Positions 1-14,978 of a stretch of 64,000 nt of DNA are shown one piece after another; the stretch's first letter is position 1; each line of letters opens with the position of its first letter. The translations under genes were made by a program, and so were the position numbers. This stretch comes from Topomyia yanbarensis (taxonomy: Eukaryota; Arthropoda; Insecta; Diptera; Culicidae). The notes under the pieces were generated by a model, which saw only the letters and a program-made list of their open reading frames with translations, was not told the origin of the DNA and did not search any database. Where the stretch lies: positions 368,830,271-368,894,270 of the forward strand of contig NC_080672.1 of assembly GCF_030247195.1 (NCBI RefSeq). The letters run 5' to 3'.

Positions 1-2302
1 AAATTTAGCGTGCAGGTCTAAAAATAGAATAGAATAGAAAAATATAGCATAAATTAAGGCGTTTTCGTTTAGCAGCAAAAAGCTTCATGTAGCAAAAACT
101 TTTTATAGTTTGGTCAAATGATTGCATACATGCTGGCTGATGGTTATTACGAATATATGACACGATGATGGTTATTTGTGGATTATAGCGATTTGAACCT
201 GGGTATTCTGAGTTTTATGTGGATGTTTCCTGCATGAACCAACGACGTTGCTTTCGACTGATGTTTAATGTTAGCATAATATTCCTCGCATCCGTCAAGG
301 GCAAAACGATTGTAGATGCATCTTGTTTCCAGAACGCACACATTGAACTTTGCCAAAGCCTAAGGACTGTTTGTTTTCCTTGTGTCATACGCTTTGTTTT
401 CATGCAGTTTTACTCACTACTACAGCTGCCTATATTACGATAGACTGAATAGCTTTATAGTATCTTTGCAGATTAGGAAAGTGGGCTATTTTTAGATTCT
501 GAATAGTGCACTTCGGTGCTTCCCTTGTACGCTAACATGGTTTACACGATTTCTAGTAATAATGTCGATGCAATATGGTAACATTGAGCGGATAATTTAC
601 GTATTTTATTTAACGGAGAATACGACAAATGTTATTTATGATTCCGAATAGATTCAAAGAAACAAGTACCATAGTTTTGAGGTTTGCTTTTTGAAATTTC
701 AAGAGGTTTTGTTATTAGCACTTTTAATATGGGGAAGATTAAGCAAACCAGTACAACTATCTCAACCTAATAAATTCCTCGAAATACAAATCTTTCACGG
801 TAGTGCAATCCATCAACTGCGAATATCATAACAGATAATCAGAAAATTCGAGTTATTGTTGAGGATTCTTCGGTGTAACGAATTCTAGAATATTTCATGT
901 TTTTCTAAAATATATTTTCCATTCTAAATTTTATTTTATTTTAAGGGGAATTATTCAATATTTTTACATTAAAGTTTTTAGCCACTTCAAGCATTATTTA
1001 AAACACATTTAAATTGTAACAGCGAGCAATAATACCAGCTGGGATATGTATATAATCAGAGATTTCCAGGCCATTTTGAAATATTAATAGCTTTATGCAG
1101 CATACTCACAAATCTTAATCTTTCAACAATTTGAACAGATCGCCTTATTTTGTTTGAACTTTCTACAAAATGAATCAAGTATCTTGATTATTACGAAAAT
1201 TTGTTAGCCCGATGATTTTTTTAAGAGGAACGAAAACCATCGAATACAGCGGAAACATTAGAACATTGCGCATTCAAAGCAATTGTCAGTTCAAGCGTAA
1301 AATGTCAAACTTATCTTGCGTGGAATGAAAAGATGCAACAATCAAGTAATCTCAAACATTTTATGCGAAGTTTCAATAAAAAAATGCAATGCTTTGCTAT
1401 TTCGGAGAACGCACAAACTGGTCAATTTTAATTGTTTATGAAAAACCCGCATAAATTGAAGAAATCGGACTGAAGATCCTCGAAGATCTTCAAAATACAT
1501 AAGGATATTGTAGAAATCAGTATACATCAGAAAGTTTTGAAGCATTGAATCGTTTTCCCAATATGCACAATCGATTAAAAGAAAATTAATTATATAACCA
1601 TTTGACTAAACCATAACAAATAGTTTAAAAATGCTTTTTTATTTCAATTCGCGTTTTATTATTTCATCTGGAGTGCTTGATACTTCCTGCATCTTTTTCA
1701 AAATAACTTTTATATGAAAATTATAATCTTTAGAATATCTTGTTGTTAACTTTACGATTCCAAAAATTTTTGAATAAAGGTATTGATATCATTAGCCCCA
1801 TATTCGAAATTGTGTGTCAGATGAGTGTCTCAGAAAATAAAGAATCTCTTAATCAAAATGCAACCAAGTTAGTCAACATCTAAAACTTCGAAAATTTGCT
1901 TTAAAAAGTTGAATAACGACGCATGAAAAGAGACTTCAGCGTATTAATAAATGAACGGTGACGTGTGTAATGTAACAATCATTCACAGTTGATTGTTTGA
2001 TTTGTTTATTGGGGCTTTAACCATATGGTCATTTGCCCACTTTAGAGTTGACCGTTAGCGTTCAAAGATAATTGTAAAAGAACATATGTATAACTTATTA
2101 TAACATCTTCGTTATATGCGTAAATTAATATCATATTAGCAGTCCAATGATATCACCAGAAGATATAATCTTGATATATGTTTGCTTGCCTTGCTGATTG
2201 GGATATCACAAAAATAACACAGTGAGTAATAAATATCAACATGAGATATAAATTTGATAGCTTTCTGTTATGTCGTTCTGATCGGGCGGCCTGACCATAA
2301 CC
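1..2302. other. No gene seen
   Basis: AT-rich DNA with stop codons in all frames. I see no ORF with recognisable protein features, no RNA gene and no clear repeat ends. It probably is intergenic or intronic sequence. Confidence 0.5.
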
Positions 2303-2470
2303 ATGAAAACCACTAGAGGCTGTCCTCGAGGAGAAGTGCTGTCACCCCTTATGCGGTCTGTCTTAGGAGACAGAATCCTGAATGAACTGGAAGGTCTGTT
2401 ATTTGAACTAACTGATTACGCGGACGATTTTTTTATTCATGCATTTTCCCTCGTTCTCTATCCGTATTGA
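2303..2470 (+). pseudogene. LINE reverse transcriptase fragment (RT motifs B and C)
   Basis: The frame from 2303 reads RGCPRGEVLSPL, a close match to the non-LTR motif B region (GCPQGGVLSPL). About 26 residues later it reads DYADDFF, the catalytic YADD box of motif C. The order and spacing fit the RT palm of Loa/I/R1-type LINEs. There is no EN, no thumb and no ORF on either side, so this is a short dead scrap. The YADD itself is intact. The clade call is inference from motif style. Confidence 0.7.
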
Positions 2471-2695
2471 GTGGCTATGACCAACGCCGAGACGTGACTC
2501 TACCATCTGGACTCTAGATATCGGCCCCATCAACATATGAACCGGGACCAACGGCTTTACTTCTCTTCCGAAAAAAAACGAGCCCAAAATTTTTTCACCT
2601 CAGCAAATCTCAATGCCCTCGGCTGGGACTGAACCCAGATCCACTGTGATGAGAAGCAGCAACGCTTACCACCGGCGCACGGTGGCGGGTCTTCG
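2471..2695 (-). repeat. tRNA-related SINE-like repeat
   Basis: On the minus strand a tRNA-like head lies at about 2695-2615, with a B-box-like GGTTCAGTCCC (complement of 2625-2635) and flanking G/C-rich arms. The body runs left to about 2471. This is the layout of a Pol III SINE. No target duplication was found and the 3' end is uncertain. Confidence 0.45.
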
Positions 2696-2931
2696 ATTTA
2701 AAGTCGGACAAAACTTACAATGTTTCCCAATAAGGCTGAAAATCACAAGTTAAGCTGACTTTGGAGTGCTGAAGTGCTTATTTGTGATATTAAAATGCAT
2801 ACAAAACTAGATTCATTATTCCATACAGTGTATTCAAACTTTTCTTATGGTCTTATTTTAGTGATAGATTTTCTTTCACTGCTCACTTATATAAACGACA
2901 TTATAAACAATTAATAATGCTACTTTAAATC

Positions 2932-2960
2932 CATGAGCATGAGCATGAGCATGAGCATGA
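2932..2960 (+). repeat. (CATGAG)n microsatellite
   Basis: About five tandem copies of the hexamer CATGAG, perfect over almost 30 bp. Confidence 0.9.
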
Positions 2961-3323
2961 TGACCGCACAATTCGTAGTTGCTACTCCGTGATTGACCAG
3001 AACAAGCGAAATTGCACAGAGAATCAACAGATGGGGCCTGGGAGTAGCTATCCACCATCAATGTACAAGTCTCGAGAGTTCTATACTTTGAAATGTCAAT
3101 AACGGCGCTGGCCACGTCCTTACAGTCATCGGGGAAGGAAAGGAATGTTAGTATGGTAAACGTTGTTATGGAGACCGTGTATACCTCTGCATCTCCACGT
3201 TTGCCACGGGAAGGAGTTTTTGTTAGTGAGATGGGGTAAAGCGTTACACAAATCTGGATTCACCTTGATAAGTGATGCGATCTATGCAACTCTCAGCGAT
3301 GTTATCATGTGTTTGTTGTTCTG

Positions 3324-3434
3324 GGCAGCCGGCTGCCGAGAATTTATGATAGATTTATCGTTTGTTGAATTAATTCGGAAGTACTTGGTTTGTAAAAAAT
3401 GCAACTTAAACTCCGGGCAACCGGTTGCCGGGAG
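3324..3434. repeat. Pair of related GC palindromes
   Basis: GGCAGCCGGCTGCC (3324-3337) and GGCAACCGGTTGCC (3416-3429) are each perfect 14-bp palindromes of the same pattern, about 80 bp apart in AT-rich DNA. The second extends to a 24-bp near-perfect palindrome (3411-3434, one mismatched pair). They could be symmetric protein-binding sites or tips of a small foldback element. Confidence 0.6.
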
Positions 3435-5006
3435 TGTTGCCTATACTTGAATGAATCAATTTTTTTTTTTCAGGTGGCATGCGAACGAATTTATTATTCC
3501 CTGTTTCTTCTTTCCTGCAAAACACGACGGTCTAAGAAAAATACATAAAGCCTAGATCAAGATTTCGTAGCATAACATTTATGGTTTATGGTTTATCATC
3601 ATTGATACTACTATAAGTAATGAAACGACACCTATATATTGCTTTTTTTTCACGAACAATTGAATAAAATATAGACTTTCATTCAATCGATATTCGCGCC
3701 GGTTTTTATGCTAACGGGAATGCATTTTGAGCGGTATAAAGCATGCACCACCAAAGTACTTAAAACGACCGATTTGCATGTCCGTTATACAACCGATGAC
3801 GCGCGTTTTTTACCTTAGCTACTAGAAATTGAGGCAACACCGAAGACAAAGAGAACGATAAGAATGCAATCTACTGATTGAAGCTAAAATAATCAGAATA
3901 TGTGAAAAATGAAGTAGAGAATCATGTTCTTGTCTTTTCCCAAGACAATACTAATATTATAATTAATATTCAATATTATATGTTACATAATTCAGTGCGC
4001 ATAAGCGCCATTGAAGAAACAAGGAGTACTATAGGGGGACATGGGGAGACTCGACCAGGCCCTCAGCCAAACCCGCAGATATCTCCAAAAAAATCAGTCC
4101 TTCAAAAGTCAATGTATTGTGCGTGTTAATGATTCTTTGCACAACCTTAAATTTCCCCCCTCAAAAGTTATGAGTTTCTCTGTGAACGCCCCTCCCGGCC
4201 AAGTCTCGCCACTACGGGGAAACCTGACCAAGAGAACCCTGAAAAATCAGAACAGAAAACAATGACATAAAACACACTGCAATCCCATTCCTCCACGCAG
4301 TCGAGATCCCCAGGCAGCAGTAAAAAAACAAAAGGGCTGCATTTCACAAAACTTGACTTCCCCAAATGCGTTTCATTTTAAGGATAAACAGTACTGCTCC
4401 CATGGCGTGCTCACACGCCAAGAAATCAGCCATACCACTGCTAACTCCGCTCACTCGTACCAAAAGACACATACTGATGCTCGAGATGGGATTGTTTGTG
4501 ACGCGATTAATAATGCTACTTTAAATCCGTTGTATAAAGTATTTATTTGCTTTAGTTTTTCTAGTTATCTTGCACTAAACACCAAGCGCCTCCAGATCAG
4601 TAACAAATCTCTCCAAACCTCTAGTCGCAGCGAAACGCAGAAGGACACTACGATATTTGAAAAGTAAAGATAATTTCCCGTAAAAAAAAACCCAAATTTG
4701 ACCATTCCGAACTGTTTTACTTGATTATACAGAAAATATTAGTGAAAAAAGTATTTTTTATCAGGCCATATCAGATATATTTGAGCAAAAATGTCAGTTC
4801 CAAGCAAACTTAATGAATATAGTACCATCGTAAATTCTTTTACTTCCCTACAAGATGCAACTGATTCTGCTAAAATTGGACCAAAATTGAAAGAGAAATA
4901 TGCATTTGAAGTGCATATAGCAATTCTAGCTTCGGAAATTAAATAAATAAAAGATCCTGGTTGGCATAGTCACGTTTAAACTGCTCTTAAAAATCATGTT
5001 CTCATC
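3435..5006. other. No gene seen
   Basis: Mixed AT-rich sequence. The ORFs up to about 100 codons lack recognisable domains, splice context or biased composition. I see no repeat boundaries. Confidence 0.45.
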
Positions 5007-8000
5007 TTTTTATCGAAAGTTGTCCTACCGGAGCTGTAGAGCCTGGTTCTCGAAAGGGCTCCCCGTCAAAATCACTCACTACAATTGCAGACGAGACGGG
5101 AAATGTTACTCACTAAAACACTGCTTAACCCTCCGGAACTCGCGCCGTTATATTTTGTGCAATACTTTCCAAAAATCTTGTGAAATCTTCTTCCAGCACC
5201 AGCGGCTGCTCATTCGGGGGGCCATTCGCGCGAGTACCGGAGAGTTAAGGCAAATTGCAGCTGGCCGTGATTATGATTGTGATACTCATTATATAGTTCA
5301 GTTATGGGAGGGCGTAGGGACTTGATGATTGTGTGTATCATCGCGAAGGGCTCCAGCGTTTGTACGTTAACGTGTATGATCGTGTGTGCGTTTGTATGTC
5401 GCGTAGGCTAACGTGTATGTCACTTCGCGTGAATAAATTCTATTTAATGACATAATACATATTCGCGTGTATTCTTAGATGATCACGCGCGGACCGTGAT
5501 TCTGATGCATAATTTTCGGTGCACGGTTCAGATACTAGAAGAAAGTGAGTTCTTCTATATCTCAGTAGAGTTCCCGGTCATGTCGACATGGAACGTGACG
5601 TCTAGTGGATAGGAGGGCTTTCTTTTTTTAATTGGTTCAATTGAAAGCATGGACCTAAACTGCTGGTACCGAGGATTGACTTTCGTAAGAGACCGATTCA
5701 TGATAAAGCGATCGCGAGAAGTTGCAATCTCACGCTTAAGACAGCGTTTGAAAATTTAAATGTCCTGAGACGTTTACCTTATCACCGGGATGTTATCATG
5801 TTTGCGAGATCTCGGGTGTAGTTTGTGTGGATGATCGCGAAAGGCTCAAACATTTGTATGTACACGTGTTTGTCACATGTACGTGACTTCGCGTGTATAA
5901 ATAAAAAATCGAATTTATGTCGACATGGAACGTGTTTTTTGGAGATGACCGTCATTTTTTTGTTTGATCCATCTGAAAGTATCGGACCAATGTTACTACA
6001 CAAGCTTTTGTAGGTTCACTCCTGAGGCAGCGTTTGTGAATTTATAAGTGCTAAAACGGTCACTTAGTCTCGAGATTGCGAAAGTAGATGTGCGTGGACG
6101 ATCGTGAAGGGCTCGGGCGTTTGTATGTTAACATGTTGGTTGCGTGTGCTAGCGCGTTAGTAACTTCGCGTGTATAAATTATTTTCTAAAACCGTAGACC
6201 CACGGTTCGCATATTCTTGAATAGTCGCGCGTGGACCGTGAATCTGATACTTGATTTTTAGTGAACGGTTCAGATGCTAGAAGAGAGTGAGTTCTCCCAT
6301 TTCACTAGAGTTTTCTGTCATGTCGCCCTGGAACGTGTGGTCTAGTGGATATGAGCGTCATTTTTTTATTGGTCCAGCTGAAGACATGAGGCTAGGCTGC
6401 TAGTATCGAGTGTACAAACTTCCGAACGGGATTGATTGATGATCGCGCGGGCGGTGAGTTAATGCTCGAGACCATGTTTGTAAATTTATAAGTGCTAAAA
6501 CATTCACTTAATTACCGGCGTGTTTTAATGTAGCCAAGATCGCGGGCGTAAGTATGTGTGGGAATGATTGCAATTGCATGTTCGCGTTTGTGACCAGGTT
6601 TGTGTTATCGCGTAGGTCACGAGCGTTTGTACGTTTAGGCTTTGGATTTCTTCCAAAAACTACGTGTTTCAGTTTATTATGTTGGGCTAGTTGAGCATTA
6701 ACAGTATGTTTAAGAAAGAGGTTCCATCCATAAGAGATAGTCGTCCCTGTTTCTGAAAACAGCGAATGCGATCCGTTATAGACGAGTGTTACTTAGCATC
6801 TTACCGAGCCAGAGCGACAGTTAGAGCGAGCTAAGAGATAAAAACACTCACCTTCAATCTGATTATCTCTTATAGATGACAGTCCATTGATCTTAATCAA
6901 ATGAATCGATCACTATACCCAAGATCAAATATGTCTTCGACAAGCTGAACCAATTTGCCCCCCCCCCCTCATTCGAAAGTAGAAACATCCATATCAGCTG
7001 TCCACCAAAACACTCGATCTAATGATTATGAGTCATGAGATTCAGAGATCAAAGAATCAGCGCTCGCTCGGATCTCCCACTCTTATCCACCACCCAAGAG
7101 TACGCGCCCTTAGGCTCTTCACAGAAGCCCAGCGCATTGAAAATTGAAACATATAACAATTAATGTCCCCTTCGATTTATTATTATATCATTTTTAAGAC
7201 TCTAAAGTATTTTTTAGACCAATAAAAAAATCGCTTTTTTGAAATATCTACAATGCAAGATAATCAAACTGATAAATGCAGTAGTTTGCAGATCGATTTA
7301 TTTAATTCAAATCATGCAGTGGCCATACAACAATCAAAATTTTCCCTTTTTTTAAGAATACATTGTAAAAAAAATAATTAACCAAAACCATTTCTGGTAT
7401 GATTCAGCTATAGTTTTCGGGATAAATACGAAGCTTGATTAATATTATTTGAGTGTCGAATCTATTTTATCGGCATAGTCGCATTCTTAGTGTCGATAAA
7501 GCAGGTTTATACACACTCAAATTGTATTGATCAAGCTTCCATAAATATCCTTAAAGACCAAGTGCAGCTTGCCGTGATTCTGATTGTGATATTGAGTTTA
7601 CCGTTCAGATGTGCAGGTGTAGGGACATTATGATCATGTGGCAATGAGCGTTTTTTGTGGGAGGGCGCCAACACTAACTTTTTATACAAGATAGAATATC
7701 AAGATGTTTGGAAGAACTACTGCAAAATGCATGTTCTACAACTTTGTAGAAGATACCTAATTTCGATCTTTCTCCGCTGAAAAGTTGTGTTGTCTAGTAG
7801 ATTTGTACTATCGTGAACGCCACGAACGTTTGTAACTTTGGAATGAGAATGATTGTGAGTGTATATGGGAAAGTATGCAATTGATTGTGTTAGTGAGTGA
7901 TAGTATAAATCTAATTTAAGATATAGTAATAAAAGGGTAAATAACACGCCGAATAAAAATGAAAAGGATGCAAAAAGATTAAGTAGAAGCGTGCAAATTG

Positions 8001-8646
8001 ACCGATATTATTTTTGGTATAAATGAGTAGTGGAAAAGCAAACTAATAGAATTATAACAAAAACACACTGATGAAGTAAATGAAAAGAATACATGTTACA
8101 AGCAGTCAAACTACTTGAACTTGTTTAAATGTCATACTGTGCTAAACGGGAATGGATGATACACATGCGTCGGTCAATTAATCGTACCTTAATTTATCCA
8201 ATCCAATCTTCCCAAATTAATCGAATCAAAAGCTCGAATTGAGCACCGGAAAAAAGTGATCAATGAATCCTAGGAAGAAAAAATTGCATTCGCAACAATA
8301 AATTACCCACTTTTCTATCATATATGCCAGTTCCGCATCCATTCCCTTACCTAGCTGTCACAAATATTCAGACTTCAGATTTGTACACTAGTACCAACAA
8401 CTACAATTATTACTACTTTAACAGTAATAGGCTTCTACTTTTACATTTCTTTAATGATTCATCGTTAGCTTAGGCTGGGACAAAGTATGAAAAACACAGA
8501 ACATGAACAGGTCCATATGCCCTCTCGGTCTCCTCGATGCGCCACTATCGAGGCGTAATGTAATAATCATCTTAAACCAATTCTTGCACGAAATATGTTT
8601 GATGATACTTACAATATCGTCAAACCTATCAACCTAGGGGAGGAGG
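5007..8646 (-). mobile_element. Large non-coding retroposon, copy A
   Basis: Family member read right to left. The 5' end is near 8646 (complement of AACCTAGGGGAGG), with the conserved hairpin CCTCGAT-loop-ATCGAGG at 8532-8553. The 3' end is near 5007-5020 (TTTTTATCGAAAG on the plus strand, i.e. a short A-rich tail). The body holds at least two to three diverged copies of an internal unit with phrases such as GATCGCGAAGGGCTC and ACGGTTCAGATGCTAG. A segment at about 6641-7560 matches no other copy and looks like an insertion or rearrangement. A TTAA MITE sits at 5129-5244. There is no ORF over about 75 codons of any recognisable kind. No target duplication could be identified. Confidence 0.65.
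5129..5244. mobile_element. 116-bp piggyBac-type MITE with TTAA duplication
   Basis: Terminal inverted repeats of about 21 bp (5129-5147 region against 5226-5244) begin CCCTCCGGAACTCGCG on the left and CTCTCCGGTACTCGCG on the complement of the right. Both sides are flanked by TTAA (5125-5128 and 5245-5248). Copy C of the host retroposon (about 27328-27345) shows the uninterrupted site with a single TTAA, so this is a confirmed insertion with TTAA duplication. TTAA targeting is characteristic of piggyBac-type elements. It carries no coding sequence. Confidence 0.88.
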
Positions 8647-8648
8647 AA

Positions 8649-8671
8649 ATGTCATTACTTAGTAATGACAT
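8649..8671. repeat. 23-bp palindrome
   Basis: ATGTCATTACT and its exact reverse complement are separated by one T, just outside the 5' end of retroposon copy A. Confidence 0.85.
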
Positions 8672-11475
8672 TTATAATGCTCGTGTAAGGGTTATAAATG
8701 AAATAAATTATAACAAGCAGAAACGGGAATTATCACGACACAAACGAGATGTCGCGTCTTGGTTTAACTCTATCGCTTCTTCACTTGCTTCGGAGCCTGC
8801 TTATCGTACACAATGACAGTAGCTCGTTCTTCGGTCGACCGCAATCCAAACCTGCCCTAATTGAGTCGTCCACGGTGACAAGTATAATAAATAAACTATC
8901 GTCGTTGTTTCAGTCCCTGCTTACTCAAATCGTGCTTTGTAGATATTCCATTACAATGAGAGCAGAATACACCCGGTTCGAAGTTCGAGTTTTACCGAAC
9001 AAGGCAGATCTATCTGAATAAAAAGAAACCGAGCTTCTGAATGGACACGGATCATCCAAAATTTAACCAAATGCAATTTTCTTCACGTCCCCATGTGGGC
9101 ACCAGCGCCAATTTGCCAGAATCGGAACAGCGCCTGCGATGATGATGAGAGCATGGGAGAAAAACGGCAAAAACTGGTCACGACATGCGTCTATCATTTG
9201 TATGTACCTGCTTACGGTTGCGGTCCCACGGGGAGACTTCCTTTAGTGGTCCCAGTATGGTGGTAAAGTCTATTGACATTGGTGGAAGCCACGTCGCTGC
9301 TGGGCCGCGTGCCAACCCATCACACATCTGTGTGTAGTGTTGCGTGTACGGCAGACGGCTTTACAGCAGATTGTCCCAATAAGTGGCCCTAACATGGTAC
9401 ACGGTACATGGTAGAGACGAGCGCAGTCGCAACCGGTTGAATCACCGTTAAATGGTTTGCAGGCGGGCAGGTAGGCGCACGCGACGATTATGGCCGGGTG
9501 GTAGCCGGGACGAATTTTTTTGCACGCCGGTTTTCTTTTCTTTCTTTTTGCACTACAAACAGGGCGCCCGCAGTTGCCGCTGCAGCCGCCGGAACGGGTT
9601 GCCCGAGATTGTACATGAAAAGGGAGAGACCCGGCGGAACCGGTTTCAATATATTTGTTTACATTGCGCACGCGGACTTTACCCGATATGGCAAACGTAT
9701 GCAGTCGGTCGGTGCGCAGCTCTGCGCAAGCCAGACACGCTGGGAATGGAACTCAGACACGGGTTTGATTACTTGCACGCACCCGTGGTACTAACGAGTC
9801 GTGGGGTGATTAGATAGGAGGCAATAAAGGTGTTTTAAAAGGTACAGTGCCTATTCAAGCGATCGTATCATCTCTTATTTCTGCTATGAATTGTGTCGCC
9901 CACGGTTTGGGCTGGTGCTGGAGTGAGTCATGAGTAAGCGCCTTACTCGGTATAGAGTAAGTCTCGTCGGGACTAGTTCGAAATGATGTGATTTTTGTAC
10001 ATATAATAAGATCTGGTTCAAGGTAAAGGTCCTTCGATTTAAATGTCACCCAAGGAACCCCTCACCAATCTTAAAGCGTAATCGCAAAAAATAGCGAAAA
10101 AGGATTGTCGAAGGCGGATTGGACCGCAATCAGACTGCTCTAATTTAGTTTTCAAAACACACCACACACATTGTTTCACTCACATGAAGGTGTGCCATTC
10201 CCAACGGTAGAAAACCCTGAAAGGGGATTGATTTGATTAGAAATCAATCAAAACATATCACGTCTGTGCTTATCGAGCCACGCCAGACAGTCGAAGAGAT
10301 TACGACGCCTCGCGTGCGGCCATTCTGCAGTCCTTTGCAGTTCAGCCGATACGGCGGTGGTGGAGGCAGGACTGGCGCTTTTATGAGAGCATATTTTTGC
10401 CATCCTCGAACAACCCGAGGTAATCTGCTGCTGCTCGGGAGGGGCGTTTCGTGGGCAAGAAAAGAGAAAGGAAATCACTCCTCCCTCTCGTCAGCCTTTG
10501 TGGTCCGGTAGGTTCAAGCCTACCGATTTATGCCGCTGAACGGTCGCCGCACAGCATCTTGTTTTAATTCGTGCACTCGTGCTTCAAAGGGGGATGCCGC
10601 CCGGGATTTTGCACAAACGAAATATGCCGACAACGTGGACTCCGAGCGCCCCGTACTTGGTTTAACCGGGAAGGTTGACCCTCGATCGGAATTTGGACCG
10701 TTGCGTTCTGCTGACCGGTCGCCATTATTTGACAGTCGACATTGGAAAGTGTGCCGAGCTTCCATCATTCCTGGGATAGCTCCATTAAACGATTCTCCGA
10801 CAATTTAACTTATCGATTGATTAGAAAATGAGCTTGCTTGAGGGGTCTCTAATAATATGTTCAATCTGGCGCTTTCACCTTTTACGTATGTAAGTACCCG
10901 TGGATAAAGGTGCACACGGGTTTTATGACAGGACAAACTCGGGGGAACCGTCACCCGTATTGCGGGTAGATGATTAACAAGTTTTCTACACATCAGTCTC
11001 CTGAAAGAGCTGAGAACTAATTGGATTTTGAAATGAGTTTGTCAAGTTGATCGGAGGACCATAATACATCGTTCAGCTAGCTGGTATTTCGGTACCTAGA
11101 TTGGGGTTAGAGAACAGTCCGGAAGGGGTGGTAGTACTGCTGTACTAATTTCACTTAAAGCCACCGGAGCTGTTGTATGTGCGTTCAAGTATTGAGTGCC
11201 GATGAGAGGGTGTTTTATGACATGGAACAGCACTCCATTATGTGTTTCCATGAAAGCCCTTGAGATGCTGCCGATGTGGGTAAGGGATTTTGAACGTAGG
11301 TTTGGGGGGTAATGTCAATCGTTGCTAATCAATTCAGACACATAATTACACTGCGGGAATAAAGGGCCCTATTATCTAATAATGTGGCAATTCACGTTTA
11401 AGGTATACGCCGTGAAATTGGTACCGATGTGTTATACGGAGTCTTGATTCGAATCATACTCACAAATTATGCCAT
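8672..11475. other. Unique-looking stretch, no gene identified
   Basis: Less AT-rich than its surroundings, notably at 9270-9800 and 10260-10800. No repeat ends are visible. ORFs of 90-133 codons occur in several overlapping frames on both strands, which is the pattern of GC-richer non-coding DNA rather than of a gene. It might hold regulatory sequence, but nothing in it proves that. Confidence 0.4.
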
Positions 11476-11492
11476 TTAGTGCGGCAATCGGA

Positions 11493-13261
<1,769 letters not shown>

Positions 13262-13790
13262 TTAGTGCGGCAATCGGAAATGTACCTGAAATTATGAACA
13301 ATAAACCTAGTATTCATTAAACAATTTGTGTTTCCGAAAAATTAGTTCGCCCCGAACTAACTATTTTTATTTTGATTCTGGTTCATAATGTGGGGATATA
13401 GAGCCGACAGTTGAACGATGTCCATAATTTCAAGAGCTTATTCCCGATTTTCGTAATTTCATATCACGTTATGAAATGTCATAAAGCCATAACGGACTTT
13501 ATGTCGGACTTTTCTGTCAGAGTAGCGTGATTTATGTTCATGATTTCAGGAGCATAGTTACGAATTTTTATATTTTACCTACGAGTAATGAGATTTGTGT
13601 TCATGTTCATTCATGTCGTGATATTTTGGCACCAGTAGTGTGATTTATATACAATTTCATTATTCTTAATCACGATTTTTAATATTTGTTTCATGAGTTA
13701 TGCTATTTATGCTTATATTTTCAGGATCTTAGTAACGATTTTCTCAATTTATATGCACGCTATCGTGATATTCTACACTATGCTATATTT
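13262..13790. other. No gene seen
   Basis: AT-rich spacer between two mobile elements. It starts with the 17-bp target duplication of the left element and ends with the CTATATTT duplication of the right one. Confidence 0.5.
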
Positions 13791-14285
13791 GGGTGTACCC
13801 CATTAGACATAAATACGTTAGGCACACGGACGTTTGGCATACGTACGATAGGCATAATGGACGTTAGGCATAAATACATTAGGCGTAATGGACGTTAGGC
13901 ATAATGAACGATTGCCATAATGGACGTTAGGCATAAATTATCACTTCCAGAAAATAAATTTTTGGCGGTGATGGCCTAAAATGAAGAGCGTAAATTTTTG
14001 AACCTTTTAGATGTGGTAGAATTACTCTGGAAGCTTATGAAACTCGATCAACATTTTATTCTACTGTATATACTCGAATAAATCTGAACTCAAATAAAAG
14101 AAGCAAACCGATTGCGTGGTATGCGGGAACTCAGTTTGCGTTAATTTCTTTACGCAAAACCTATAGTTTGCAAATGACTAAAATAGAAATTTTCTTTAGA
14201 CTGCTATGAACACTGAAGACTACAACACTACAAGGAATAGTTGAAAAATTGATGTTGAAAAGCAATTGATTTTCATTATTATTAT

Positions 14286-14330
14286 ATAGGGGAATTAAAC
14301 GGAAGACATCTGTCTTAAGAAGATTAATTG
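14286..14330 (+). repeat. Short repeat GGAATTAAACGGAAGACAT
   Basis: The phrase GGAATTAAACGGAAGACAT(C/T)TGTCTTAAGA recurs at about 16868-16905, and a related form makes up the palindrome at 27909-27961. It is probably the terminal part of a dispersed DNA element whose other end is not recognised here. Confidence 0.55.
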
Positions 14331-14978
14331 TGACATTCCGCCAAGTCGCTCAAAAAGTTTTGAATTTTGTAAAAAAAAATTGTAATTCATCTTGTTTTTT
14401 TCTATCTTTGATAGTACTCCTAACGAACTGTCTTTTGCATTTTCAAATAAAATTTGCAGAAAACCCTCTAAAAAAATCACGAACTAAGCTCATTTTATCG
14501 CCACAACTTTGTATATAACCGCTTAATGTATGAATAACGCTCATCAACTTGGATTAGCTCTTACATACATGTATGGTGCAATTGAAGAAAATATGTGCTC
14601 TTGAAGAACAGCTCATGAAAGAAAGAATGACGCATTTCATTAATTATTCAACGAATATAAGAATATTGATGCTTCAATATCGATTGTCTCCTATATTATT
14701 AAGTTCAACTATTATAGTCTAGCGGCCAACAAAATAGAACTACGGAAACTGTCTGATACGAGGGAGAGTTTATTGGTGTACTGTGACGAGGTACCGGAAC
14801 GAAAAAGGTATCGTCACAAACGTGAAATCTGTAGCCTAATGCTGATGCTGTGTATAACATTGCAAAACTTAATGTTTTTTCATTATTTGGCCTTTTTTTA
14901 AATATTTGGATCCAACTTAAATTAACTTAAATACATATAATAGGCTTGAAACATGCTTGTACCAAACTGTTGACTTAA

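Noticed and set aside
4353..4667. 104-codon ORF
   Set aside because: No domain, no start context and no conservation clue; chance frame.
9270..9671. Cys-rich 133-codon ORF on the minus strand
   Set aside because: It overlaps two other long frames on the plus strand in a GC-richer stretch; no signal peptide, no cysteine spacing of a known family, no splice context.
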